Assembly (NCBI GenBank): GCA_023418055.1
Contig: JAEZDP010000052.1
Coordinates: 1-35,174 of the forward strand
DNA length: 35,174 nucleotides
DNA from: Acidobacteriota bacterium
GTDB taxonomy: Bacteria > Acidobacteriota > Vicinamibacteria > Vicinamibacterales > Vicinamibacteraceae
Reading direction: 5' to 3'
The notes under the pieces were generated by a model. It did no database searches, was not told the origin of the DNA, and saw only the letters and a list, made by a program, of their open reading frames with translations. Each line of letters opens with the position of its first letter. The stretch's first letter is position 1. Below, one piece after another: positions 18,801-28,007 of this stretch. The position numbers and the translations under genes are program-made.

Positions 18801-18879
18801 AGGAACCAAGGAACTAAGGAGCGAAGGAACGAAGGAACTAAGGAGCGAAGAAACGAAGGAGCGAAGGAGCGAGGGGAGG
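18801..18879 (+). repeat. 8-bp minisatellite between pilA2 and the coiled-coil gene
   Basis: Eight consecutive octamers of the form AAGGAACT/AAGGAGCG (18808-18871) are flanked by a degenerate unit on each side. The tract is purine-only except for the last bases of each unit. It fills most of the 183-base gap (18711-18893), which also holds a small hairpin (GACGAT/ATCGTC, 18763-18777). It is not coding: the open frame through it gives only Ser/Leu/Phe-type repeats. Confidence 0.85.
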
Positions 18880-18893
18880 ATGGACGCGTCGCG

Positions 18894-19397
18894 TCAATTC
18901 GTGTCCAGCGGCGCGACCGAACCGGCGACGACGAAGGGCTCGCCGGGGGGGACGCCTGTCGAGTCCTGCCACAAGGTGCCGACCTGATTGGTGGCAAACG
19001 CACGGCGACCTGTGGAGGCGCCGAGGGGCTGGGCAGAGAAGTAGTACCCGCTCATCGTGACGGCGCCCGTGCAGTCGGTGGCACCGGGCTGCGCGCCGTC
19101 GCCTGCGGCCAGGGCAAACGCAAAGCCGCTCTTGGGCGACACGTCGATGTCCGGGGAGGCGAACCGCTCGCTGACGAGCGTCGGGAGTGACACGGTGTAG
19201 CCCCCGCTGCCACAAACTGTCGCAAAGGTGGCTTGCCCGGAGTTGAGCGCCTTCAGCGAGCCGATGGCCGACGACTCGTTGGCCGACGACTTGGCGGCCA
19301 TCAGAAACGGCGCGCTCAGGGCGGCCAGGATGCCGATGAGCGTCACGACGATGAGCAGTTCGATGAGGGTGAATCCGCGGCGGCAGTGCAGGGACAT
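18894..19397 (-). CDS. Type IV major-pilin paralog 2
   Basis: The 167-residue prepilin has leader MSLHCRRG, cleavage after Gly8, Phe+1, Glu+5 and a GFTLIELLIVVTLIGILAAL helix. The head shares SSANESSAIGSLKALNSGQATFA with the neighbouring pilin. Cys62 and Cys109 are the only cysteines of the mature protein and probably close the D-loop. ATG 19397 has GGAGAG six bases upstream and the prepilin leader directly after it; an upstream in-frame ATG at 19520 would destroy the leader. The helix is less canonical than in paralog 1 (Leu-Ser-Ala-Pro instead of Ile-Ala-Ile-Pro). It has its own sigma54-type promoter. Confidence 0.88.
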   Translation of the reverse strand: MSLHCRRGFTLIELLIVVTLIGILAALSAPFLMAAKSSANESSAIGSLKALNSGQATFATVCGSGGYTVSLPTLVSERFASPDIDVSPKSGFAFALAAGDGAQPGATDCTGAVTMSGYYFSAQPLGASTGRRAFATNQVGTLWQDSTGVPPGEPFVVAGSVAPLDTN

Positions 19398-19425
19398 GTC
19401 GGTCTCTCCAGTTGCCGAGATCAGT

Positions 19426-19441
19426 AGCAAGGACGATGCCG
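19426..19441 (-). promoter_or_regulatory. Sigma54 (-24/-12) promoter of pilin paralog 2
   Basis: On the minus strand CGGCATCGTCCTTGCT matches TGGCACG-N4-TTGCW except at the first T and two weaker positions, with GG and GC exactly 10 bases apart. The start would be near 19415, leaving a leader of about 18 bases that just holds the GGAGAG ribosome-binding site. It aligns with the promoter of the first pilin gene. Confidence 0.65.
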
Positions 19442-19523
19442 CCCGCGTGGCGTCGGCCGGCTGCCGGCACGCGAATCCCCCGGCCCTTTTCGGAGCGGGC
19501 AGCACTGCCCCAGAATGCACGAC

Positions 19524-19552
19524 GCCCCGGACCGCACGTGGCGGCCCGGGGC
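19524..19552 (-). other. Strong hairpin between the two pilin genes
   Basis: GCCCCGG (19524-19530) pairs with CCGGGGC (19546-19552), with an additional CGC/GCG inside. It lies 24 bases after the first pilin's stop. No T-tract follows on the minus strand, so it may be an mRNA 3'-end stabiliser or partial terminator rather than a classical one. Nothing else but the second pilin's promoter is seen in 19398-19576. Confidence 0.45.
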
Positions 19553-19576
19553 GAGAGGCAACGAGGAAGATGTGGC

Positions 19577-20122
19577 TTACTGAACGGTGGCCGTGCCATC
19601 AGGAATGGGGTTGGCGATGGCCGCACCCGTCTGGTCCTGGAACACCGTGCCACGCTCGTCGGTCGCGAACGAACGCTGGCCGGACGAGCCGATCGTCACC
19701 GGCTGGGCGTCGGCGAAATAGGTGCTCACCGCGTCACCGGTTGCGTTGCACACGTTGGCGGCCTGCGTCACGACGACGGCCCCACCGGTCAGGAGCACGT
19801 TGTAGCCGCTCTTGAGCACGGCGCCGTTGGCACCCGGGTTGTTGACCGGGTTCAGGTCAGGGCTCACGAACCCGGCGGTGCTGCCGGCGGGCGGCGTGAC
19901 GAGGGCCGCGAGGTCCGCACCGAACCCGCCGCCGGCGCAGCTGGACGCAAACGTCGCCTGGCCGCTGGAGATCGAGCGCAGCGAGCCAATGGCCGACGAC
20001 TCGTTGCCCGACATACGGGCGCGGAGCAGGCCGGGGATGGCGATGGCGGCGATGATGCCGATGATCGCCACCACGATGAGCAGTTCGATGAGCGTGAAGC
20101 CCTGGTTGTTCTTGATCTTCAT
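19577..20122 (-). CDS. pilA: Type IV major pilin (paralog 1)
   Basis: The 181-residue prepilin has leader MKIKNNQG, then FTLIELLIVVAIIGIIAAIAIP, a textbook class III signal with Gly-1, Phe+1, Glu+5 and the Pro kink. The head has NESSAIGSLRSISSGQATFAS and only two mature-protein cysteines, C62 and C125. ATG 20122 is preceded by AGAGGAG nine bases upstream; a longer in-frame extension lacks sense. It lies directly after pilR, in the same direction, behind a near-consensus sigma54 promoter. Because its helix is closest to consensus, this is the likelier main fibre subunit. Confidence 0.92.
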   Translation of the reverse strand: MKIKNNQGFTLIELLIVVAIIGIIAAIAIPGLLRARMSGNESSAIGSLRSISSGQATFASSCAGGGFGADLAALVTPPAGSTAGFVSPDLNPVNNPGANGAVLKSGYNVLLTGGAVVVTQAANVCNATGDAVSTYFADAQPVTIGSSGQRSFATDERGTVFQDQTGAAIANPIPDGTATVQ

Positions 20123-20210
20123 GTCGTGTGTCTCCTCTGAGCGTTCAACCCTTGCGTGGCCGAGTTCCGAAGGCCGCCCCCGCGACCCCGTAGAAGTTGC
20201 CCAGAGTAGT

Positions 20211-20226
20211 AGCAAGCGGTATGCCA
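20211..20226 (-). promoter_or_regulatory. Sigma54 (-24/-12) promoter of pilA
   Basis: On the minus strand TGGCATACCGCTTGCT matches the consensus TGGCACG-N4-TTGCW at every key base, with GG and GC 10 bases apart. Transcription would begin near 20200, with a leader of about 79 bases. PilR-type activators with a GAFTGA loop, like the one encoded upstream, act on such promoters. Confidence 0.8.
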
Positions 20227-20339
20227 GCTCATGCCAGGGCGCCTGCCAGCCCCGAAATGAGCGAATCCCCGAAGGTTTCTGACGATCCGCCCCGCGATCC
20301 GGCTTGACCGCCCCTCCTCCATGCTCGACTCGGGTGACG

Positions 20340-20396
20340 ATTCCTGTCAATGCCAGCAACAGAGGTTGTCAGTGGCGTCGGAGGACCGACAGGAAT
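20340..20396 (-). promoter_or_regulatory. Nine-base inverted repeat upstream of pilA: candidate activator site
   Basis: ATTCCTGTC (20340-20348) and GACAGGAAT (20388-20396) are perfect reverse complements, 39 bases apart, with a third TGTC between them (20367-20370). The site is about 115-170 bases upstream of the -24 element, a usual distance for enhancer-binding activators, and TGTC is the core reported for Pseudomonas PilR sites. An alternative is a structured 3' end of the pilR mRNA, since nested CCA/TGG and CAAC/GTTG stems fit inside. The rest of 20123-20413 holds only the promoter and leader. Confidence 0.4.
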
Positions 20397-20413
20397 GGGC
20401 AGGGGCGCTGACG

Positions 20414-21864
<1,451 letters not shown>

Positions 21865-21868
<4 letters not shown>

Positions 21869-23595
21869 GCCACCGTCCTTTCGTCGATCATCTCGATCGG
21901 CTCCCGCCACGGAATACGGACTTCCACCGTCGTCCCCTGTCCCGGCGTGGAGGTCACACGTACCGTGCCGCCGTGGTCCGAGACGATGCGGTGCACGATC
22001 GACAGGCCCAGGCCGGTGCCCTGCCGGAAGCCACTCTGGAACGGCTGGAACATCCGCTCGATGCCACGTGCGTCCATGCCCACGCCATCGTCTTCCACGA
22101 GGAGCGCGAGCGTGGGTTCGCGAACAGCGCCTTCGGTCTCGTGCGCAACCGCCAGGCGCAGGCAGCCGCCATCGGGCATGGCCTTGAGCGCGTTGGTCGC
22201 CAGGTTCCACAGCACCTGCCGCAGCTGCGCCTCGTCGACGTCGTGGACGACGGGCGTCGGAGGCAGGTCGGCGAGGATGCGGTGCTGCGGGCTGGTCGTC
22301 CCGCCCTTGGTGAGCAGTTCCACGGTCTCGCGCACCAGCGGGCGGACGTCCACCGTCGTGCGGGTCACGCGCTGCGGCCCGGCGTAGGTCAGGAAGTCCT
22401 TGATCGTCTGGTTGAGCCGCTGCGACTCGCGCAGCACGATGTCGAGCAGGACCGCCTGATCGTCGTGCAGCGTCAGCTCGCGCTGCAGCAGCTGGATGGA
22501 GCCCGACATCGACGCCAGGGGGTTGCGGATCTCGTGGGCGATGCCCGCCGCCATCTCCCCGACCGCCGCGAGCCGCGCCTGGCGCTGCCGCTCGCGCTCA
22601 CGGGCCTTGATGAGGGTGAGGTCCTGGAATGTCAGCAACTCGCCCTCGACGTGCCCGGTGTCGCTGATGAGAGGCGCGACCGTGGCTCCGAGTTCGAGGG
22701 CGACATCGTCGCCGCGGGTGAACCTGAACTCGAACCTCGTCGGAAGGCTCTGGGACAGCCCCACCTGCCAGCCTGCCGGCAGTTGGAGGACGTCCACGAG
22801 GCGCTGCCCCAGCACCTCGTCGGCCCCGAGGCCCGTGATGGCCGAAGCGGTGCGGTTGAACAGCACCACCTCGCCGTCGGCATCGGCGGCCACGACGCCA
22901 CCGGCCATGCTGTCGATGACGCGCTGGCTCAGCGAGGTGAGGTCGGCAAGGTCCGTGTGCGCGCGATGCAGGTCCTCGTTGCGCCGCTGCAGCCTGTCGG
23001 CAAGTTGGCCGACGAGCAATGCCATGCTCACGAGCCCGATGGCCTGGATGGCCCACGTGTACAGGCCGACCAGTGCCGACACGCGGGCCGGGCCGAACCA
23101 GTCGATGGCCGGCCCCATCGTGACGACCCCGTGCTGCGCGATGAACATGACGCCGAGCGCAACCACGAGGGCCGATGCCACGCGCAGGCCCGTCGCACGA
23201 CCGCGCATCGCGCTGGCCGCCAGCACCGGCAGCAGCAGGAGCGGCGCAAATGAGCTGCCGAGCCCTCCGGTCGCCCCGAGCACCGTGAGGACCATGGCGC
23301 CGTCGACGGCCAACTGCAGGTGCAGCGCCCACGCCGCGGCTCGACGGGCCGTTGCCAGGCCGAACGCGCTCGCGCCGAGCAGCACGACAAACACCACCGC
23401 CATCCAGACCACGCGACCGCCCTGCCCCTCGGCGAGCGCCAGCGTGGCCATGGGCGCCAGCACGGCCAGCGCCAGCACCACGCGGAGCCCGGCCAGCCAG
23501 CGCATGCCCCTCGGGTCGATCCGCGGAGGGACCGACGCCGGCACGCGTGGAGCCTCGCCTCCAGGCCACGGACGGGTGAGCGACAGGGTGGACAT
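21865..23595 (-). CDS. pilS: Sensor histidine kinase PilS
   Basis: The 576-residue kinase has an N-terminal membrane region of several helices (about 34-200) with almost no periplasmic loops, as in PilS, which senses within the membrane. A PAS domain spans about 222-330. The HisKA H-box AAGIAHEIRNPLASM carries phosphoacceptor H354. The HATPase domain has an N-box (WNLATNALKA), EDDGVGM and GTGLGLSI. ATG 23595 lies 3 bases after the pilC stop, and its stop overlaps the pilR start, so pilC-pilS-pilR are coupled. In Pseudomonas, PilS responds to pilin level in the membrane; the same is inferred here. Confidence 0.92.
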
Positions 23596-23598
23596 GCG

Positions 23599-24807
23599 TC
23601 AGGTCAACTTCGAGATGAGGTCGAAGATCGGCAGGTACATCGAGATCACGATGCCGCCGACGATGACGCCGAGAAACGAAATCATGATGGGCTCGAGCAG
23701 CGTCAGCAGGCCCGCCACGGCGGTATCCACTTCGTCCTCGTAGAAGTCGGCGATCTTGGCCAGCATCATGTCGAGCGCGCCAGTCGCTTCGCCGACGCCA
23801 ATCATCTGGGTGACCATCGGCGGGAACACCTTGGTCTCGGCCAGCGACTTCGAGACGGTTTCGCCGCGTTCGATGCTGCGCCGCGTCTCGAGGATGGCGT
23901 CCTCGATGATTGCGTTGCCGGCCGTCTTGGCCGTGATGTCGAGCCCGTCGAGCAGCGGCACGCCCGAGCTGATGAGCGTCGAAAGGGTGCGGCAGAAGCG
24001 CGCCACGGCCACCTTGCGCAGGATGATGCCGAGGATGGGGGTCTTCAGCAGCGCCCGGTCGATCGTGTGCCTGCCGTTGTTGGTGCGGTAGTACGAGCGC
24101 ACCAGGAACGCGAGGCCGACGAGCGTCAGGATGACGAGCCAGCCCCACGCCACCAGGCCGTTGCTGAGGCCGATGACGATGCGCGTCGGCAGCGGCAGGG
24201 TGGCGCCGAGGCCGGCAAACATCTGCGCGAAGGTCGGGATGACCTTCCACAGGATCACGCTGACGACGACGGCGGCGATGATGAGCACCGCCACCGGGTA
24301 GATCATCGCCGACTTCACCTGCGAGGTGAGCTTGACGGCCTTCTCGATGTAGGTCGCGAGACGCTTGAGAATCGTGTCGAGGATGCCGCCCGCTTCACCC
24401 GCGGCCACCATGTTGGTGAAGAGGCCGTCGAAGGTGCGGGGGTGCTTACGCATGGCGTCGGCCAGCGTCATGCCGCTCTCCACGTCCTCGCGGGTCTTCA
24501 GGATCGTCGCGGCAAAGCCCTTGTGCGGCTCCTGGTTCCCCAGGATGTCGAGACACTGCACGAGCGGCAGCCCGGCGTCGATCATGACGCTGAACTGCCG
24601 CGTGAACACGGCAAGGCTCTTGGCCGGCACCTTGCCGCCAATCTTCACCGCGCTCCGCCCGGCCTTCGCCTTGACGGGGTCGATGCGCGTGACGAGGATC
24701 TGCTCGCGGCGCAGTGCGGCCACCACCGCTTCGATCGACTCGGCCTGCCGCTGGCCGCTGATGGCCTCACCCGCGCGGGTACGGCCGCTGAAAGCAAATG
24801 CCTGCAT
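23599..24807 (-). CDS. pilC: Type IV pilus inner-membrane platform protein PilC
   Basis: The 402-residue protein has the duplicated T2SS-F domain. The first copy (about 70-190) contains TRQFSVMIDAGLPLVQCLDIL, and the second (about 270-395) contains CRTLSTLISSGVPLLDGLDITAKT. Membrane helices follow each copy, and VGEATGALDMML and LEPIMISFLGVIVGGIV end it. An N-terminal FAFSGRTRAGE domain precedes. It anchors the PilB/PilT motors and the growing pilus. Only 13 bases separate it from the pilT stop and 3 from pilS, so it belongs to the pilT-pilC-pilS-pilR transcript. Confidence 0.95.
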   Translation of the reverse strand: MQAFAFSGRTRAGEAISGQRQAESIEAVVAALRREQILVTRIDPVKAKAGRSAVKIGGKVPAKSLAVFTRQFSVMIDAGLPLVQCLDILGNQEPHKGFAATILKTREDVESGMTLADAMRKHPRTFDGLFTNMVAAGEAGGILDTILKRLATYIEKAVKLTSQVKSAMIYPVAVLIIAAVVVSVILWKVIPTFAQMFAGLGATLPLPTRIVIGLSNGLVAWGWLVILTLVGLAFLVRSYYRTNNGRHTIDRALLKTPILGIILRKVAVARFCRTLSTLISSGVPLLDGLDITAKTAGNAIIEDAILETRRSIERGETVSKSLAETKVFPPMVTQMIGVGEATGALDMMLAKIADFYEDEVDTAVAGLLTLLEPIMISFLGVIVGGIVISMYLPIFDLISKLT

Positions 24808-24820
24808 CTGTCACCTCTGG

Positions 24821-25942
24821 CTAACGACGGGCGGGCACCGGGGCCCCGCGGCTGAGCCCGGCACCGGCCACCACGCCCGTTCCGCGCTGAATCATTTCCT
24901 GCAGTTCGTCCCGCAGCGACGAGGCCGACAGCGCGGTCTCGAGCGAGATCTGCCGCGACAGATAGAGCGAGGCCAGCGACTGGTTCATCGTCTGCATGCC
25001 GAGACGTTCCTGCCCGGCCTGCATCGCCGAGTAGATCTGGTGCACCTTGTCTTCACGAATCAGGTTCCGGATGGCCGGCGTGGGCACGAGAATCTCGAGC
25101 GCCACGACACGACCCGCGGTGTTGGCACGGCGCAGGAGCGACTGGCAGACGATGCCCTCGAGCACGAGGCTCAACTGCGTACGGATCTGTGACTGCTGGT
25201 TCGACGGAAAGACGTCGATGATGCGGTTGATCGTCTGTGCCGCGGAGTTGGTGTGCAGCGTGGCAAACGTCAGGTGGCCAGTCTCGGCGATGCGCAGCGC
25301 CGACTCGATCGTCTCGAGGTCGCGCATTTCGCCCACCAGGACGACGTCCGGGTCTTCACGCAGCGCCGCGCGCAGCGCCATCGCAAAACCCTGCGTGTCG
25401 CTGTGCACCTCGCGCTGGTTGACGACACAGCCCTTGTGGTTGTGGATGTACTCGATCGGGTCTTCGATGGTGAGGATGTGCTCGTTGCGTTCGCCGTTGA
25501 TGCGATCGATGAGCGCCGCCAGCGTCGTCGACTTGCCGCTGCCGGTGGGACCGGTCACCAGGATGAGCCCGCGGGGCTTGTCGGCCAGCTTGGCCAGGAT
25601 GGGCGGCAGCGACAGTTCCTGCAGCGTCGGGATGCGCTCGGGGATGAGGCGGAAGACCGCCGCCACCGCGCCCCGCTGGTTGAAGATGTTGCAGCGGAAC
25701 CGCCCCACGCCGCGAATGCCGAACGAGAAGTCGAGTTCCTGCGTCTCTTCGAACCGCTTCTTCTGGGCGTCGGTGCAGACGCTGTAGGCCAGCTGCTTGG
25801 TCTCGGGCGCCGACAGCACCGGCAGCTTCAGAGGCACCAGCTTGCCGTGCACGCGGACGACCGGCGGCGCGTTGGTGGTGACGTGCAGGTCGGACCCCTG
25901 CATGTCGACGGTCGCCTGCAGCAGTTCGGGAAGTGTGGCCAT
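24821..25942 (-). CDS. pilT: Pilus retraction ATPase PilT
   Basis: The 373-residue secretion ATPase has Walker A GPTGSGKS (131-138), an Asp box (TIEDPIEY, about 158-165), Walker B DVVLVGEMRD (199-208) and a His box GHLTFATLHTN (222-232). No tetracysteine zinc motif is present, as expected for PilT rather than PilB. A C-terminal AIRNLIRE motif, characteristic of PilT retraction motors, is present. ATG 25942 opens the conserved MATLPELL N-terminus, and a frame 23 codons longer is not supported. Its own sigma54-type promoter lies about 65 bases upstream. Confidence 0.95.
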   Translation of the reverse strand: MATLPELLQATVDMQGSDLHVTTNAPPVVRVHGKLVPLKLPVLSAPETKQLAYSVCTDAQKKRFEETQELDFSFGIRGVGRFRCNIFNQRGAVAAVFRLIPERIPTLQELSLPPILAKLADKPRGLILVTGPTGSGKSTTLAALIDRINGERNEHILTIEDPIEYIHNHKGCVVNQREVHSDTQGFAMALRAALREDPDVVLVGEMRDLETIESALRIAETGHLTFATLHTNSAAQTINRIIDVFPSNQQSQIRTQLSLVLEGIVCQSLLRRANTAGRVVALEILVPTPAIRNLIREDKVHQIYSAMQAGQERLGMQTMNQSLASLYLSRQISLETALSASSLRDELQEMIQRGTGVVAGAGLSRGAPVPARR

Positions 25943-26006
25943 GGTCTCGCCCGGGGAAATCGGCACACTCCCTGCTCGACGTGAGCGGGAGCCGCACAGC
26001 CCCGAT

Positions 26007-26022
26007 TGCAACTGCCGGGCCA
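26007..26022 (-). promoter_or_regulatory. Sigma54 (-24/-12) promoter of pilT
   Basis: On the minus strand TGGCCCGGCAGTTGCA differs from TGGCACG-N4-TTGCW by a single base in the -24 block, with GG and GC 10 bases apart. Transcription would begin near 25996, giving a leader of about 54 bases. This would let pilT-pilC-pilS-pilR be induced separately from pilB. Confidence 0.6.
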
Positions 26023-26089
26023 GCCCGATCGACGCCGGGGCCTCGCGAGCATCGTGGTGCTAAGACGCCGTATTTGCTGGGGTTTGCAG

Positions 26090-26118
26090 GCGCCGACCCA
26101 AAGGGGACGCGTCGGCGC
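26090..26118 (-). other. Inverted repeat after pilB
   Basis: GCGCCGAC (26090-26097) and GTCGGCGC (26111-26118) form a perfect 8-base stem with a 13-base loop, 58 bases downstream of the pilB stop. It lacks a T-tract. It may end or process the pilB transcript before the pilT promoter; the rest of 25943-26175 shows nothing else recognisable. Confidence 0.4.
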
Positions 26119-26175
26119 GTCGACAGCACATTGACGGAATTGCCATCCAGTCGCGCGGGTGGACTGACGGATCTG

Positions 26176-27915
26176 CTACTTCACCGTCTCGCGAGTGACT
26201 TCTTCGACGGTGGTCACGCCTTCGCGAATCTTGAGCAGGCCGCTCTCGCGCAGGGTGACCATGCCCTCTTCCGAACCCTTCCGGCGAAGGTCGATGGCCG
26301 AGGCGCCGACGAGGACCAGCTCGCGCAGGGCGTCGGTGATTTCGAGCACCTCGTACAGGCCGACGCGACCCTTGTAGCCGGTCTGATTGCAGTTTTCGCA
26401 GCCGGCGCCGCGCATCGGAGTGACCTCGCCCGCCTCTTCGGGGGAGAACCCGATTTCGACAAGGGCGGCGACAGGCATGGGATGGGGCTGCGCGCACTTC
26501 GAGCAGACCCGGCGGACCAGGCGCTGGGCACAGATGAGGTTCACCGAGCTGGCCACCAGGAACGGCTCGATGCCCATGTTCATCAGGCGGCTCACGGTGC
26601 TCGGCGCGTCGTTGGTGTGCAGGGTCGACAGCACCATGTGGCCGGTGAGCGCGGCCTTCACGGCAATTTCGGCCGTCTCGAAGTCGCGGATTTCGCCGAC
26701 CAGGATGATGTTGGGGTCCTGGCGGAGGAAGGACCGCAACGCGGCGGCAAAGGTCAGGCCGATGTTCTCGCGGACGTTGACCTGGTTGACCCCGGCGAGG
26801 TTGAACTCGACGGGGTCTTCGGCGGTCATGATGTTGGTCTCGGTGGTGTTGAGCTGCGACAGCGCCGAGTACAGCGTGTTGGTCTTGCCGCTGCCGGTCG
26901 GCCCCGTGACGAGCACCATGCCCCAGGGCCGCGAGATGGCGTTGCGGAACTTGGCGAGCGCGTTCTCCTCGAAGCCGAGCCGCGTCATGTCGAGCATCAG
27001 CTTGTCGCGATCGAGCAGGCGCATCACGACCTTCTCGCCAAACAGCGTCGGCAGGCACGAGACGCGGAAGTCGATCTCCTTGCTCCTGCCGCCGTCGTTG
27101 AAGCGGATCTTGATGCGGCCATCCTGCGGCAGGCGCTTTTCGGCGATGTCGAGTTTCGCCATGATCTTGAGCCGCGAGATGATGGCGTCGCGGAACTTCA
27201 TGGGCGGCTGCATCACGGTGTACAGGATGCCGTCGATGCGGAAGCGGATGCGGAAATCGCGCTCGTAGGGCTCGATGTGGATGTCGCTGGCCCCCCGCTG
27301 GATGCTGGACATGAGCACCAGGTTCACCAGCCGGATGACCGGAGCCTCGCCCGTCTGACGCTCGAGCGCCGCGACGTCAATCTCTTCGAGATCCTCGAGC
27401 ACCTCGACGTCCTCGGCATTGCTGCTGCTGACGTCTTCGAGGGCGCGCGTCACCATGTCCAGGGTGTTGACGCTGGAGGCGGCCTTGGCCGCCACCGTGT
27501 AGTACTTCTGGATCGCGTCGGCGACGGCCTGTTCGGAGGCCACCACCGGCTCCACGTTGTAGCCCGTCATGAACTTGATGTCGTCCATGGCGAACACGTT
27601 GGTGGGGTCGGTCATGGCCAGCGTGAGCGCGGCCCCGGCCCGGCTGAGCGGGATGACCTGATACTTCTGGGCGGTTTCGGCGGGAATCAGCTTGATGACC
27701 GTCGGCTCGATGTCGAACTTGCCGAGATCGATGGCCGGCACGCCGTACTGCCGACTGAGCAGGGCGGTGATTTCCTCGTCACGCACGAAGCCCAGCTTGA
27801 CCAGGTTGATGGCCAGCTTCCCACCATTGGACTTCTGGTAGGTCAGCGCCTCCTGGAGCTGGGTGGGCGTGATCTTCTTCTCCTTGATCAGGAGTTCGCC
27901 GATTCTGACTGCCAT
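26176..27915 (-). CDS. pilB: Pilus extension ATPase PilB
   Basis: The 579-residue protein has an N-terminal MshEN/T2SSE-N domain (about 1-150), whose pattern in some relatives binds c-di-GMP. The ATPase core follows with Walker A GPTGSGKT (338-345), Asp box TAEDPVEF, Walker B NIILVGEIRD (402-411) and His box GHMVLSTLHTN. The zinc tetracysteine C471-x2-C474 ... C506-x2-C509 distinguishes it from PilT. ATG 27915 gives the standard start MAVRIGELLI. It follows the outer-membrane protein gene by 92 bases and could share its transcript or use a poorly conserved promoter in that gap. Confidence 0.95.
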   Translation of the reverse strand: MAVRIGELLIKEKKITPTQLQEALTYQKSNGGKLAINLVKLGFVRDEEITALLSRQYGVPAIDLGKFDIEPTVIKLIPAETAQKYQVIPLSRAGAALTLAMTDPTNVFAMDDIKFMTGYNVEPVVASEQAVADAIQKYYTVAAKAASSVNTLDMVTRALEDVSSSNAEDVEVLEDLEEIDVAALERQTGEAPVIRLVNLVLMSSIQRGASDIHIEPYERDFRIRFRIDGILYTVMQPPMKFRDAIISRLKIMAKLDIAEKRLPQDGRIKIRFNDGGRSKEIDFRVSCLPTLFGEKVVMRLLDRDKLMLDMTRLGFEENALAKFRNAISRPWGMVLVTGPTGSGKTNTLYSALSQLNTTETNIMTAEDPVEFNLAGVNQVNVRENIGLTFAAALRSFLRQDPNIILVGEIRDFETAEIAVKAALTGHMVLSTLHTNDAPSTVSRLMNMGIEPFLVASSVNLICAQRLVRRVCSKCAQPHPMPVAALVEIGFSPEEAGEVTPMRGAGCENCNQTGYKGRVGLYEVLEITDALRELVLVGASAIDLRRKGSEEGMVTLRESGLLKIREGVTTVEEVTRETVK

Positions 27916-28007
27916 GGTTCCGTGTCTTGACGTGATCGGACACCGACCGCCCCGTGCGGATGCCCGTGCCAGTGAATCAATCGGCAGACACGCGCGGAGG
28001 TTCAGCG

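Noticed and set aside
18707..19003. Short frame through the octamer repeat giving Ser/Leu/Phe-rich repeats
   Set aside because: It is only the translation of the minisatellite, overlaps the end of pilin 2 and has no start signal.
19524..19552. Intrinsic terminator between the two pilin genes
   Set aside because: The stem is strong, but no T-tract follows on the minus strand, so it is listed as a hairpin only.
27954..27972. CTGGCACG (minus strand), a perfect -24 half, before pilB
   Set aside because: The -12 half is not at the required distance (CG instead of GC at 10 bases; GC only at 11) and lacks TT, so it is not listed as a promoter.
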